This document shows positions 25,784-63,900 of a stretch of DNA of 64,000 bases, one piece after another. A model generated the notes under the pieces. It ran no database searches, was not told the origin of the DNA, and saw only the letters and a program-made list of their open reading frames with translations. Positions within the stretch are counted from its first letter, which is position 1, and every line of letters begins with the position of its first letter. Origin of the DNA: Theristus sp. LFF4_11 (taxonomy: Eukaryota; Nematoda; Chromadorea; Monhysterida; Xyalidae); contig JASANC010001934.1 of assembly GCA_030248135.1 (NCBI GenBank), positions 1 to 64,000 on the forward strand. Direction: 5' to 3'. Made by a program: the position numbers and the translations under genes.

Positions 25784-28700
25784 GTCAGTTCGCATTGATA
25801 ATTTCTAGGATATTTTGTGGAATAACTGTAATACCCGAGTCATTAATCTGAGATTATTGAACACAGCAGCGACAATAATACCACCGGGAACAACGAGCGT
25901 AACAAATGCAACTGCTGCAAACGCTGGCCTTCTCGGATTCCCACCGCTGATGGGCCTTTCCACGGAGCAGGTCGCATCAGTCTGTCAAACGCTCGAAGAC
26001 TCTGGCGATATTGAACGCTTGGCCCGCTTCATGTGGTCACTGCCAGTGTCTCATCCAAATTACGTTGAATTGAACAAGAACGACACAATCCTGCGATGCC
26101 GCGCGTTGGTCTGTTTCCATATGGGCAACTTTCGCGAAATGTATCTCATTCTGGAGCACAACAAATTTCCAAAAGTGCACCACGGCAAGCTGCAGGCGAT
26201 GTGGCTTGAAGCACACTATCAAGAGGCCGAGAAACTGCGTGGTCGACCGCTTGGCCCCGTCGACAAGTACAGGGTTCGCAAGAAGTATCCAATGCCACGA
26301 ACCATCTGGGACGGCGAACAGAAGACACATTGCTTCAAAGAGCGCACACGAAGTCTGCTTAGAGAGTGGTACCTGCAGGATCCGTACCCTAATCCGACGA
26401 AAAAACGCGAGCTGGCGCAACAGACTGGATTAACTCCAACCCAAGTGGGCAACTGGTTCAAAAATCGACGACAACGGGATAGAGCGGCCGCCGCTAAAAA
26501 CAGGTATGCTCATGTGTCCACACGTACAACTTTGTTATTTATACTTGTTGTTTGTTCCTATATACTTTTTGAAATCGATTATGCTATGTTGTGCTTTTTT
26601 TCAGCTGAACATTCTGAGATTTCTTGTTGTTCAATATCCATATCAGATGGGGTCATTTTTAATGTAAACCTGCCTTCCCTTATGTCAAGCTGTAACAACT
26701 TTTGAATCAAATTGTTGTATGGTTGCACTCCTTTGTATCATGGTGTAAGCAATAGGTAATCTAAACAGATCATATAACAGACTGTAAGTCATTTCACGTG
26801 AGTACATACAACGTACATACATATATGCACAAACAGTGTGCAAAAGTATCTTTTGCAACTCTTAATTGAAGCACTAATGGTCTCATGTAGATCATGTGCG
26901 TACTTACGGAGCTATTCGTATTCTATTATCTCGGGAATGCAGATAGGAGTTTGATTAGGTGCCATCGGGTATCATTTCTCTTGCCGTCTCATATACGACG
27001 GCTTAACATACATAAGTAAAAGTACGAACGTGCATGTATGTGATCTATGCAGACAAAAGTAAGCATAATTATGCTTAGCATTACGCCCATGTATCAGTAA
27101 GTCTAGCAATATGTACTCACAGTATGCGACTCGATATCAATCCCGTATCAATTACGGCGCCTACAATGTATGTACATGTGCCGGTGTTGTGCTGAGAGAA
27201 TGAAGCCATCTAGGAGACTCTCAATATCATCTCTCATATCTAAAAGCATATAGAGCAAATAAGACAATGTGTGTGTGAGCTGTTATCGCAGTATAATGCG
27301 TCGTGAGATGTCCTTTAGCTCTCTTACGTGTATACTTTCTGTGTATTACAGTGTGAGCACACGCTTTTTGTTCGACGCCGACTCAACTAGCTCCCGCGGG
27401 CGATACTGATTGAATAATCTAGTACATTCTCATCGGCTTGTTTATGTTCTTGATACTGACCGCGCGCGCGAAACAGATTCAGACAGAGTGAAAAGTATCA
27501 TTTGCAAATGAACAGCTTTTTGCATACACACAAACAGACCGACTTACACTGTATTGTAGCATCGTATGAGCACGAGACGCACATAACGCAGTCTATACAT
27601 ACTTTTGACAGTTATACGTACGATGAACGGACATCATTGTTGCGAATTTCTCGATCTTGGATTTCTCGAAACATTATTTAATGCAACGCAACATACTCGA
27701 ATAGAAATACAAATGAAATGCCAAGTGAAGCGACTGTTTTTGTAATTTGGAAAACTTGAACACCTGAAGATAAGATAGTCAGAACAGTGCCATTGATTGT
27801 TTGCCATACAAAAGCACAGTAACACATGGTGGTCATTCATTCATTGTGTCATTGAAACAGTCACACATGTCTTACATACACAACGTCTACAATGACATGT
27901 TTGCACACCAAAACAGTTGCTAACCTAAAACTGTGCAAGCCATGAAGACGAGTATATTGACAAAGGCTGATGGTTGTACTCATGATGTAATCACAGACAT
28001 GCTAGTTGACTTCAGCGTGCCTTGCGCAAACAAAAGCCACGAACCCTGTGATGCTGAAGAAGCTTTGAAAATCCAGTGTGACTTAGAGTGCCCAAAAATC
28101 ATGTTCAGCAGCGTGTGAAATGTACACTGCAGTTGACATCTAGCGCTCAGCTGCTGTGCATATTGTGGTGCGACCTACAGTACATGTAGTGCTAATACGC
28201 AAAAAAAGGATTGGACAAGCGTTTTGGACTCTCTTACGCGTTCAAAAAATTTCTAAATTCAGCTGAAGTGTTAATTTTAGCTGCATGACCTTTTCGTTAT
28301 CTTTTTTAAAGATCTTCAGTTTACAAGCAAAAACTTACATATGTGGTTATGGGAATTTCAAAACTAAGATTTCAAAGTAAATATGGCTCGAAATCTCAAT
28401 TTTTATGTATAAGTGCACACGACGTGTACATGTATTTTTTGGCTGTGTTATTCAGGCCGGATTTTATCTAGATATTTGGTATGTACCGTAACCGCATTTG
28501 ACATGCTGTATTGGTTGGGCTTTTCAGTCAACTCGACAATGCCTTACAAACATTATTATGCTCCAACTGTACGATTCTATGCATGTACTCCAATAAAAGA
28601 CAAAGAAAGGAGCGACAAATATCTATAAAAAGGCACAAGCAAAGCAAATCACCACTCAATAGGAACCAGATTCAATCCGATTCAATAACTGCAAATCCGC

Positions 28701-30153
28701 AATTATATTTCAAACATCCACCAAAACGTAGATCACTCTGGAACAAGCTGATTCAAATTGTGGATGTCCAAAGAGAGTTGTGCACAACACAAACACAATT
28801 GTCATTTTTCAGAATGAACATGGCGAATGGCAGTTTTGGTCGTGACGATTCGCATTCACCAAACTCGGCGGGCATGGACGACGAGTTTGGGGACGACATG
28901 GACAGTGACTTTGATGATCGTTCGTCCTTGATGGGCGATGCAAACTTGAATCACGATGCCTCGTTGAACAACACAACAAAGTCGAACAACACCGACGAAC
29001 CAACGTCATCACCGAAAAGCGGCTCACAGAAAGAGATGGAGCTTATAAGTCCGAAACACCCAAAAGGTATAGTTTGCACTGCAGTATGTACAGTCGAATT
29101 TTAAATTATAGGCAATCAGCTGATTGGTTGGTGATCGCGTGAGTGTGACGCATACTTTCTGTGCAGGCCAGACTCCACTTCCACAGCGATGCCTGCACAG
29201 AAAGCATGCATCACGTGATCACCAACCCTTCATCCGATTGCCTATACTGCCTAGAGTTCGACTATATTTCTATTTTCAACCCTGACCACTGAGCTTGTAC
29301 TGTCAAACGTAAAGTCAATTAATCTTTCGACTCAGACGTGCTACAAAGAAACTGAAGTTTATGATGGCTCCACATTACAGGCTCCACAATGGCAAATTCT
29401 GACGAAAAGAAAAACCCGACAGCCACCGCAGCGAGCAACAATAACGGCAACTTCAATCTGCATTCAATTGCGAACTTGCTGATGCCAGCAAATGCTCAGC
29501 AGTCAACACCAGCAGTTGCAGGCTATCCGCTTGCACCGAACGGGCCGACGCCATTTTCAGGGGTAGCTGGAGCTGGTGGTGCAAGCGGCTTGTTTGCGGC
29601 AAACCCGCTGTATCAAATGATGCAACACCCGTTGTATCAGCAGTTCATGCAACAGCCACAGCCACAACCACAACTTTTTGCACAACTACAGCTGCAACAA
29701 CAGGCACTTGCAGCAGCCGCATTCATGGGTCAACTGGGCATGGCAGCCAATTGTTTTTCACCGGCAGCTAATCCAGCCCTCATGCATCAACAGCAAATGC
29801 TTATTCAACAGCAACAACAACAGCAACTCAACAGTAACAGCAACAAAAGTCACACCGCCACAACAACTGCAACCAACAACTCTTCACCGCAGTCGAGTAA
29901 TTCGATAGCGGATTCGCCTTTGGACATGAGCTGTTCCACCACAATGCCGACACCGCAACGTAACCATGTGAATAAAAGAAAACCATCTTCGCGCGAAAAT
30001 TCAAGCGACGTAAGTCCATTGGTCTGTAACAATAACAACAAGCCGAGAGGCTCTGAGCTGGATTTAGTTGTGAAAAAGTTATCTGAAAATGCGGAGCTCA
30101 TAAATACAAACAACAATAATGGCAATAAAGGAGCGGCGAAAGTGACAGCATGA
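25573..30153 (+). CDS. SIX3/6: SIX3/6 (Optix-class) homeobox transcription factor, 4 coding exons
   Basis: Coding exons are 25573-25783, 25867-26503, 28813-29066 and 29381-30153. All introns are GT-AG and the phases match (1, 2, 1), giving 1,875 nt or 624 residues. Residues about 101-215 form the SIX domain, which ends in the family block [20 protein letters not shown]. Residues about 220-279 form the homeodomain, with [10 protein letters not shown] carrying the helix-3 Trp, Asn and Arg. [20 protein letters not shown] just before and within it is the SIX3/6-type signature rather than SIX1/2 or SIX4/5. SIX3/6 proteins bind DNA in the nucleus and usually repress with Groucho/TLE in anterior neural and eye patterning. 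The N-terminus is Ala/Thr/Asn-rich. The C-terminal 340 residues are acidic, then Gln/Asn-rich, and I could not align them to a known domain. The ATG at 25573 is the first in frame. Any 5' non-coding exon is unseen. The SIX3/6 subclass is confident, but orthology needs a tree. Confidence 0.93.
25867..26503 (+). CDS. SIX3/6: SIX3/6 exon 2: SIX domain plus homeodomain
   Basis: One exon carries the whole SIX domain and homeodomain, from [11 protein letters not shown] through AAAAKNR. The acceptor is ACACAG|CAGCG and the donor AACAG|GTATGC. Reading on past 26503 gives hydrophobic intron-like sequence with no family match. The intron before it is only 83 bp. Confidence 0.95.
26504..28812 (+). other. 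SIX3/6 intron 2
   Basis: A 2.3-kb GT-AG intron immediately after the homeodomain exon. No further exon or repeat element is recognised in it. Confidence 0.75.
28813..29066 (+). CDS. SIX3/6: SIX3/6 exon 3: acidic and Asn-rich linker
   Basis: The acceptor TTTTTCAG precedes 28813 and the donor AAAAG|GTATAG follows 29066. It encodes an acidic segment ([17 protein letters not shown]) followed by Asn/Thr/Ser-rich sequence. The phase joins correctly to the homeodomain exon (AG|A for Arg) and to exon 4 (G|GC for Gly). No domain is recognised. Confidence 0.82.
29089..29265. mobile_element. Palindromic MITE, copy in SIX3/6 intron 3
   Basis: TACAGTCGAATT and AGAGTTCGACTATA ends, then TATAGGCAATCAGCTGATTGG inverted against CCGATTGCCTATA, and TTTCTGTGCAGGC inverted against GCCTGCACAGAAAG. 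Contains GATCACGTGAT on the right arm and a decayed GATCGCGTGAG on the left. It fills more than half of the 314-bp intron. Confidence 0.85.
29381..30153 (+). CDS. SIX3/6: SIX3/6 exon 4: Gln/Asn-rich C-terminus
   Basis: Starts after TTACAG and ends at TGA 30151-30153. It encodes Ala/Pro/Gln-rich sequence with several polyglutamine runs (around 29640-29830) and Asn runs near the end. A short motif PLDMS lies near 29920 in a Ser-rich stretch. It resembles the PxDLS site bound by CtBP corepressors, which is only an inference. Codons are CAG/CAA and AAC/AAT mixtures, as expected for selected rather than purely slipped repeats. Confidence 0.85.
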
Positions 30154-31323
30154 TATGCTTCAGCGTAAACTCTTCACTTGTTTTTGGTTCTTTTTTGTCT
30201 CGTCGTTTCATTTCACCCATTGTGTTTGTCTGTCTGCACTACCACGAAGTTTGATGTTTAAAGATAATTATAGTACACCCACTGCTCCTGTCAGTTTCAA
30301 AGGCGTTGTCGTAAATTCTGTTATTACACGCATTGTAACAACATTCCAAACAAAGGCGGCTATTATTGTTCAATACCTTCGTTTTAGTGAAGATTACAAC
30401 TCCATCCTTGAGTTGATCTTTGTTTACTGTTTGCATGCATGAACACGCAACAAAATTAACTTTGAATTTGAACTTCCTTGAGCAGTATTCACCTTACTGC
30501 GCGCGCCCTCACCTGACAATTTGGCCATTATCATTTTTTATTGATTCATTAATTCAGGGTATTATTATTATTATAGATGATTTTGAAATAGTGATTTGTC
30601 AAAAGTTTGTCGCGAGCTTGCACGATTAAACCGAGAGCCATGTGTTATATTGTTTTTTTTTTATTTTATGTTATTTTATGGATTTTTCAATGAGTTGGAA
30701 TTCAGTGATCTGATATGGACTGTACACACATTTGTTTAGACTACGCAAGGATTTACCGTGTTTTCTTGATTGTGTTTGTGATATTTTTGGATTCATTGTG
30801 GAATTGTAACATAGAATAATGGAAAATGAGCTTGTTTGTACAACTGACAAATTATTATTGTTTAGTGAAAGGTTTTTTTTACTTCGTCGTCGTCTTGTCT
30901 TTATCGTGAAAGCAACCTATTTATGTTCATTCAGCTAGAAACTGTAAAGCGTTTCTAAACGAATGTTATTAAATGAAGTAAAAATTGGAAATGACAAGTT
31001 TTGCATTGCAACCGGAAGAAACGACGTCGACATTTTTGTTGTAGCATGCAATAGAAATACGGCGTGCTGTATACAGTATATAAACTAAAAAAGTACACCG
31101 CACAATTTGCAACCAGAGTCCGATGAAAAAGCTGATCAACAATCACAACGTTAAAAATCACCAATGAAATCAACCAAATAGAACGGCTTTCTACAACAAG
31201 CGAACAAAGAAACACATTCATCGCCAATTAAACTTTTATGTGTACCTGGTTACTGTAACTGAACTGAATTAAATACAATTAAAATTTAACTCAGTTGACA
31301 AACAAAGCAGATCGGCCTTGGCA
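30154..31323. other. Convergent 3' intergenic space
   Basis: 1.17 kb between the SIX3/6 stop (+) and the HEATR5 stop (-), presumably both 3' UTRs. No canonical AATAAA is evident on the + strand here. An ATTAAA variant occurs at 30968. T-rich stretches at 30650-30680 and 30870 could be downstream elements. Confidence 0.5.
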
Positions 31324-58400
<27,077 letters not shown>

Positions 58401-58817
58401 TGTTTTGCAACTGCCGCTCTCTTCGGTCGTCATTTATTCTTTTTGCTCCGTCTCTGTTGGTTAATTGTTCGTTAATTGCCTGCTTTTGCTAACAGCTCAG
58501 TTTTCCTGGATTCTTGAAAATTGTCCACTCATTAGTAGTCGCCGTTGATTTGTCGCTTACTCTGTTACTCATCTATCTATCTATCAAGCGAGAGAAAATG
58601 AGCAATGAATGGCTTGTCTATTCTCTTTCAGTCAGAGTCAAAGTCAGCCAGTCAGTATTCGTTTTGTTTTCGCACCGCACACGCACTCCAATTTTCAATT
58701 TCTTATCAATCAGTCAAATTTTATTCGCGTTTTTTCGTCCCTCCTTCGCCGTGGCCGTGCGTGGGCGCCGTAGCGTGGCTCTGAAAATCAATGGATGAGG
58801 ATAGGGGATGCTTCCAC
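58401..58817 (-). promoter_or_regulatory. HEATR5 5' flank (presumed promoter/5' UTR)
   Basis: 417 bp between the HEATR5 ATG and hAT copy 2. No TATA box or other core element is clear. A CTAT microsatellite lies at about 58566-58583. If the promoter is at the usual distance, the hAT copy borders or overlaps it. The call is positional only. Confidence 0.3.
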
Positions 58818-60228
58818 TAGGGATGGATCCGGCAAATTTGCCGGAATCCGGGCCGGATCCGGCAAAAGCCCATTCCGGCCGGGCCGGATCCGGCAAAAAT
58901 AGCCGGAATCCGGACCGGAATGGCCTTTTTATGTCTAAAAAACATCAACGCACATTTCGTCGCTTCTTCATCACATTTTCAGCATAAAACAGCACAGACA
59001 CAGAAACAAAGTCAGCAAGACACAGCACATGAACCAACCAAAAATTACAACAACAACAATTGACAAAATTCACATCGCATAGGGATAATCAAGTGCTGGC
59101 AACATTCCATTCAGAAACATGACCTTTTCGGCGTTCTGAGTTGACAGACGAGATCGGCTGTACACAAACACCTGCCTGGCTTCAGAGAACATTCGTTCGC
59201 TTGCCACGCTTGTTGGTAGCGGTGCCAGGTATCTGCGCGCGATTGTCGATAGTTTGGGGTATTTAGACAAGTTCAGCCGCCACAAGTCCAGCATTAGATC
59301 ACTTTTGTCCGGTTCGTCGATAAAATCATCCGACTCGTACATATTCATTTCGTCTTCGAGACTGCATTCGCCTGACTGGTTGCGCGGTCGCGCAACGTGA
59401 AACTCGATGCCTCCGTAGAGGCCAGTCGATTTCTTTTTTGGCTCGGGCTCGCGTTCACTTTCGTCATCGTCGTTGTTTGCGATCTCGGATGTATCGTCGC
59501 AGTTTGTGGGCGTCTCCGGTCGTTTCAAGATTTTCTTTGCAATGTGAAGTAGTCACAACGAATCGCGCCTTCATTTTCGAAGACGACTGCAGTATTCTTG
59601 AATCGCGGATCAACGTACGTGGCCATGATGTTGGATTCGTTGGAAAAGCGCACGGAAGCGTGTGTCGATGCTGGTCAGCAGCGTTTCTTTCGTCGTACCA
59701 ATGCCACTCGCATCGACTTGTTCGATGCGCTGCTTCAGTGCGCAAACGGCGGGCAACACCGTTGAAATGGATTCGTCGTCTCGTGGATTCGTCGTTGGGG
59801 GGGTCTATCGGGTTTTAGGGGATCACGGCACCCCCGCACACCCACGGTAACGCACGTCGCTAAAATCGCTGGTGTTCTGGGGCTCACAAAAAAGCAACTG
59901 TTTGACAGCTAACTGAATATGACCAACGAAGATGGCTGATTTTAAAAAAAAACCTGCTATTGTTCATCAACAACGTCGGCCAAAAGCTGGCAGCCACGTT
60001 TTTTAAAGTGGACGTTGCTGCACATAAGTTTACCACTCAAGACAAAAGCAGTGAACCATTTACCATTGAACAGAACACAAAACTAACGAAACGCTCACTG
60101 ATCACATGCCAAATGCACAACAACAAAACCAACAAAGCACCGAAACAAATTTGTCAAACCATTGAACAGCTCCGAAACGGAGGAGGCGCCGGAATCCGGA
60201 ATCCGGACCGGAACCGGCTTCATCCCTA
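58818..60228 (-). mobile_element. hAT element, copy 2
   Basis: 1,411 bp in the opposite orientation to copy 1, with ends TAGGGATGGATCCGG and CCGGCTTCATCCCTA. It is flanked by a perfect 8-bp duplication GCTTCCAC (58810-58817 and 60229-60236). The internal organisation is the same as in copy 1. Confidence 0.93.
59070..59800 (-). pseudogene. hAT transposase C-terminal half, copy 2, frameshifted
   Basis: Same protein segment as copy 1, with the dimerisation domain intact to the stop at 59070. The frame breaks near 59545, where TTGTGACTACTTC has lost one base relative to TTGTGAACTACTTC of copy 1. The site broken in copy 1 is intact here. A six-residue stretch (about DDELRG) is also missing. Confidence 0.8.
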
Positions 60229-60236
60229 GCTTCCAC

Positions 60237-60560
60237 CCAGGGCTCGAGCCCGATTTTTGGCGAATCCGAGGGGGGGGGTCCGCCCAAATTTGGGGGGGGG
60301 GGTCGTCCCGGGTGGGGGGGGGGGGGGGGTCGACTTGGTTGGGGGGGCTCCCGAGCGAGACCGAAAATTCTAGGGGGGGGGGGGTCCGAGCGAGACCGAA
60401 AATTCTAGGGGGGGGGTAGGACCAAAATTTTTTATTTACCATGAAAATGTATGGGCAAAAAAATGGTAGTAGGGGTGGGATTTGGTGGGGGGGGGGGTGG
60501 GTTCCCGAGCGAGACCGAAAATTCTAGGGGGGGGGGGGGGGGTCGGACCAAAAGTTGTTG
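60237..60560 (+). repeat. Poly-G tracts with GAGCGAGACCGAAAATTCTA spacers
   Basis: Runs of 7-16 G alternate with short spacers. GAGCGAGACCGAAAATTCTA occurs three times (about 60352, 60387 and 60507), and GTCGACTTGGTTGGGGGG recurs at 62226. Low sequence confidence is expected in such tracts. Confidence 0.75.
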
Positions 60561-60599
60561 AATAAAAGTGCTAGAAACCACAGCATCCAGTCAAGGCCT

Positions 60600-61840
60600 C
60601 TCTCTAGTCTCTGCAGTACCGAAGACGAGGGGGGGTGGGGGGGGGGTACACCGTCCACCCCCCCCCCAGTGCGCCCCAGACCGCCGCGGGGGGGGGGGGG
60701 GGGGGGCCCGTCACGCGACACCCACCCCCCAAAACCTGACACTGGACCATCCACACCCCCCCCTCGAAATTTGCTAGACACCCCCCCCCCACCCCCCCTA
60801 GATGGACCTAAGTAACAGTGACACCCCCCAAAAATTTTCTCGGACCACCCAAAAATCATGAATTTTTGCTCAAAAATCATGATTTTTTGTCTTAAAAGTC
60901 CATAATATAAGCTAAATATATGATAACTTGACATTCTTCATTGTAATTTCAAAGATTTTGCAGCAAAATTTAGCGTTTTTCCTTCAAAATTTAAGCGAAA
61001 AAATCTCATGGGTGGGGTGGGGGTAGAGATGTCAAGAAAAAAAAAATTTCTATTTTTTTTCTTTTTTAAAAAAAAAAAAAATTTTTTAAATTTTTTTTTT
61101 AAATGAAAGTTGTTCAGAATTTTTCAGGGAGTCCGAATATCACCATCTGAGGAGCCACCGACTTACCATATGACCCCCACTCATATGGGAGGAGGGTGAA
61201 AATTTCAGACTTGGTTTCGGCGACCCCATTTTCCCACCGACGACATCACGTCTCGTGTTTTGCCTCTCAATTCACCTCAAATAACATGGAAACAAGTTCC
61301 ACAACAAACCGGTGTGATCACGCTGACGACACGAGGCGAAACAGCAACGAGCAACCAACGAAGTTACGCTTGCAGTGGCAGACAGTGCAATTTCCACCTT
61401 TCGAGATCCTGAAAAACGATGCGTAAATGTGAGTTCTCTGCTTCTATCTCACCTTAGCGACATCGGAATTTGTTGAACTAGCCTTTGCGACGCTCAAGTA
61501 CTTCAATGCGCGAGTCGATCATCACTCACCAAGGCTGAAAACAGTCGATAAATCAATCCAGAATACCACCTGCAGCGTTGAAGACTAAGTGACAAGGTAA
61601 AGTCAAAGAAAATTTTTGTTGAACTTTCGAAAAATTATGCCAAAAACGGCATTTTCAGGGCACATTAAAGAAAAAATTTCAAAAATTTTTAATAAAAAAA
61701 ATAAAAAAAAATGCTCTTTTTTTTTTACTTTTTTTAAAAAAAATTAAAAAAAAATTTTTTTTTTGACCCTTACATCTCTAGGTGGGGGGTGTGCACGTGC
61801 ACCCCCCCAGAAAATTTTCTCAATAGTGCACCCCCCCAGG
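60600..61840 (-). mobile_element. Poly-G element (second G-rich family), copy 2, split by hAT-type insertion
   Basis: Reverse homologue of 47336-47741: CCGAAGACGAGG, CACTGGACCATCCACAC, CTCGAAATTTGCTAGACACC, GTGACACCCCCCAAAAATTTTCTCGGACCA and TTAAGCGAAAAAATCTCATGGG, then after the 61024-61780 insertion CAGAAAATTTTCTCAATAGTGCACC. Boundaries are approximate. Confidence 0.65.
61024..61780. mobile_element. hAT-type non-autonomous element inside the poly-G element
   Basis: 757 bp with ends TAGAGATGTCAAGAAAA and TTTTGACCCTTACATCTCTA and a perfect 8-bp duplication GGTGGGGG. Very A/T-rich subterminal arms (AAAAAA/TTTTTT) surround a middle of normal composition (61190-61600). That middle has a short frame without a recognised domain. 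Confidence 0.85.
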
Positions 61841-62260
61841 GCCCACGCCTGGGGGGGGGTGTCACTGTACCATGACTGACACCCCCCCGACCCCCCCCAC
61901 GGTACTGGACGACACCCCCCCTCGAAAATTTGCTTTCGCCTTCGGTACTGGTCTCTAGTCATACATTTTGCTTTGATTTTCGTTCGGGTCGGGACATCTG
62001 AAAGCTACACGAACGAGACACGCTGCACGGGTGAGACTTGATATTGAAGTACAGTATTGAAAACATTGACGTACAAAGTGGTAAATGTATGACAAAGTGG
62101 TACGTATACAAAAAACATACAATATATATTGAGATACAAACATGCATATAATATAGATTCGAGAGGGGGGGGTATTTTGACCAAAATTGGGGGGGGGGGG
62201 TTTGCCCGGGTGGGGGGGGGGGTGTCGACTTGGTTGGGGGGGTGGGACCGTCGACGGCGC
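61841..62260. repeat. Further poly-G/poly-C fragments
   Basis: Pieces of the same families: GGGTGTCACTGTACCATGACTGACACCC (an inverted pair) at about 61855, CTCGAAAATTTGCTTTCGCC at 61922, and a poly-G block at 62164-62250 with GTCGACTTGGTTGGGGGG. The stretch 61960-62160 between them shows nothing recognised. Confidence 0.6.
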
Positions 62261-63062
62261 GCATAGTTTTATTGATTGGTTGAGTGCAGATGCACACAAG
62301 ATGCACGCTCACGCACGAAATTGTGAACATTGTGAAACAACCGCCAACATGCCAAGTGTTGGAAAATACAAAATAAAATTTGGATCGAGACAAATAGTAA
62401 ACGGGCTTCAGTTTTTTAAAAAAAATCACGTGTGCGGACAAGTAGTAATCAAAATTTGCACATCAGAGCTTTTTTTATGTTTGTCTAGTCAACGCTATAT
62501 AAATAATGTAAAGTTTAACAAAGGTCACGAACATTTTTCGCAAAAAACAACCTCCAAAAGGCGTACTGCTTCATATTCAAAAGTGCATGTGCGGTGGAGA
62601 TGGTCCTCTTTCTCTTCAACACAGACTACCAATTTTATCCCTTTTCACCTTATCAGAAAGGCTTGGCTTAGGATTCGGATTAGGTTTAGGATTAGGAACC
62701 TGCGACGACTTTAACCTGCAAGGCAATTTATACATTGGTTTTTTTTTTGATCAGATGTTGCTTGCATTGAGTATTTGTAGGTTCCTAATCCTGCTTAACA
62801 GTAAGGTGAGGGGTGGGGGTGGACGGTACCCCCAGCACGAAGTTGGCCTGTCGTACTAAAACAAGCCGTTGATTTTGTCAGACGGTGCCTAAACTATGGC
62901 CTATTTTTTAAACGTGTCCCACTGAAATGACGTCATGTGCCACAAAACATGCGCTTGTCGTTCACTGCAAGCAAACCAGACTATCCGTTTAGCCGATTTC
63001 TTCCCGTAAACAAATGGTGAATGTCGAATCAGTCACACCAAACTGAAATTTTAGTGCCTGTA
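62261..63062. other. Intergenic sequence, nothing recognised
   Basis: No gene or repeat family that I can support, apart from a short direct repeat (GGATTCGGATTAGGTTTAGGATTAGG) at about 62670-62697. Confidence 0.5.
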
Positions 63063-63608
63063 CAGGGTGAGCCAAAAAAAGGTTCCAATTCTAAAATGCT
63101 CTCACTGGCTTGTGCTGAGTTGTTTCGAGCTAAAAATTGGAACACTATTAGAAAACATTTGGAGGTTTTTCTGACCAAATTTTTGTCATGGTATGTTCCC
63201 CCTATCACTCACTACAGCAAAATATCCGGAAAATATGAAAAATCGACAAATGTTGAAAAATGCAGAGGGTTGATTTAACTGTAACAAAGATCAAAAGAAT
63301 GAACGTTGGCCCGAATGTTCACAACACAAAAAAAGATAAAAAAAGCAATATGAGTTTAAAGCAGCTTAGAAATGCCGAATGCTGAGTTGCATTTGAACAG
63401 TTTTTGATCACTCCAATGTTTCACTTCAAGTCTGAGTGTGCGTAAGCGGTTCTGCTCAGAACAGATGCGAATTTATCTTTTCAAATCCAAATTGTTTTAT
63501 TTTCCTTTTTAATACACAAAATTTGCCACTCTGATATTTTTACCATAGCAGACTGGTTGTTTTTCTGCAGTGAGAGATGCACTTCCATTTTCAGTCTTTG
63601 CTGCCATC

Positions 63609-63761
63609 ATGGTTAAGTGGACGGCAGAGCAGCGAGTCTGGTCTGCCAATTGGTGGGAACATGCGAATAACTTTTCCACAGTGGTTCGGCAATTTCGTAA
63701 AAGATTCAATTTGACACCGCGTGACGATACATCAGTTCGGAAGATCGTTTATGAGCAATGA
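63609..63761 (+). pseudogene. Transposase N-terminal fragment (helix-turn-helix)
   Basis: 50 codons, MVKWTAEQRVWSANWWEHAN through RKRFNLTPRDDTSVRKIV, resembling the N-terminal DNA-binding helix-turn-helix of mariner-type transposases (a W-T/S-x-E-Q-R-V opening). It stops early at 63759-63761. The catalytic domain is absent in the window. Confidence 0.6.
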
Positions 63762-63847
63762 TAAACAGTAAGATTATGGATGAACAGTGTTTTTTGTCAA
63801 AAATTGCTATTTTTGAAAATTAAACTGTAAAAATGAACTTGAACGTG

Positions 63848-63900
63848 TACAGTCTATCTCGCTAATATATGCAACTCGCTGATTGGTCGGCTTCTCACGC
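63848..63900. mobile_element. Palindromic MITE, left half
   Basis: TACAGTCTATCTCGCTAATATATG then CTCGCTGATTGGTCGG resembles the left arm of the palindromic MITE family. The second arm is absent or too diverged. Confidence 0.5.

Noticed and set aside
26504..26705. Extension of SIX3/6 exon 2 past the homeodomain (to the stop at 26705)
   Set aside because: Read-through gives hydrophobic unrelated sequence, while a good GTATGC donor and a phase-matched exon 3 exist. It could still be an alternative transcript end.
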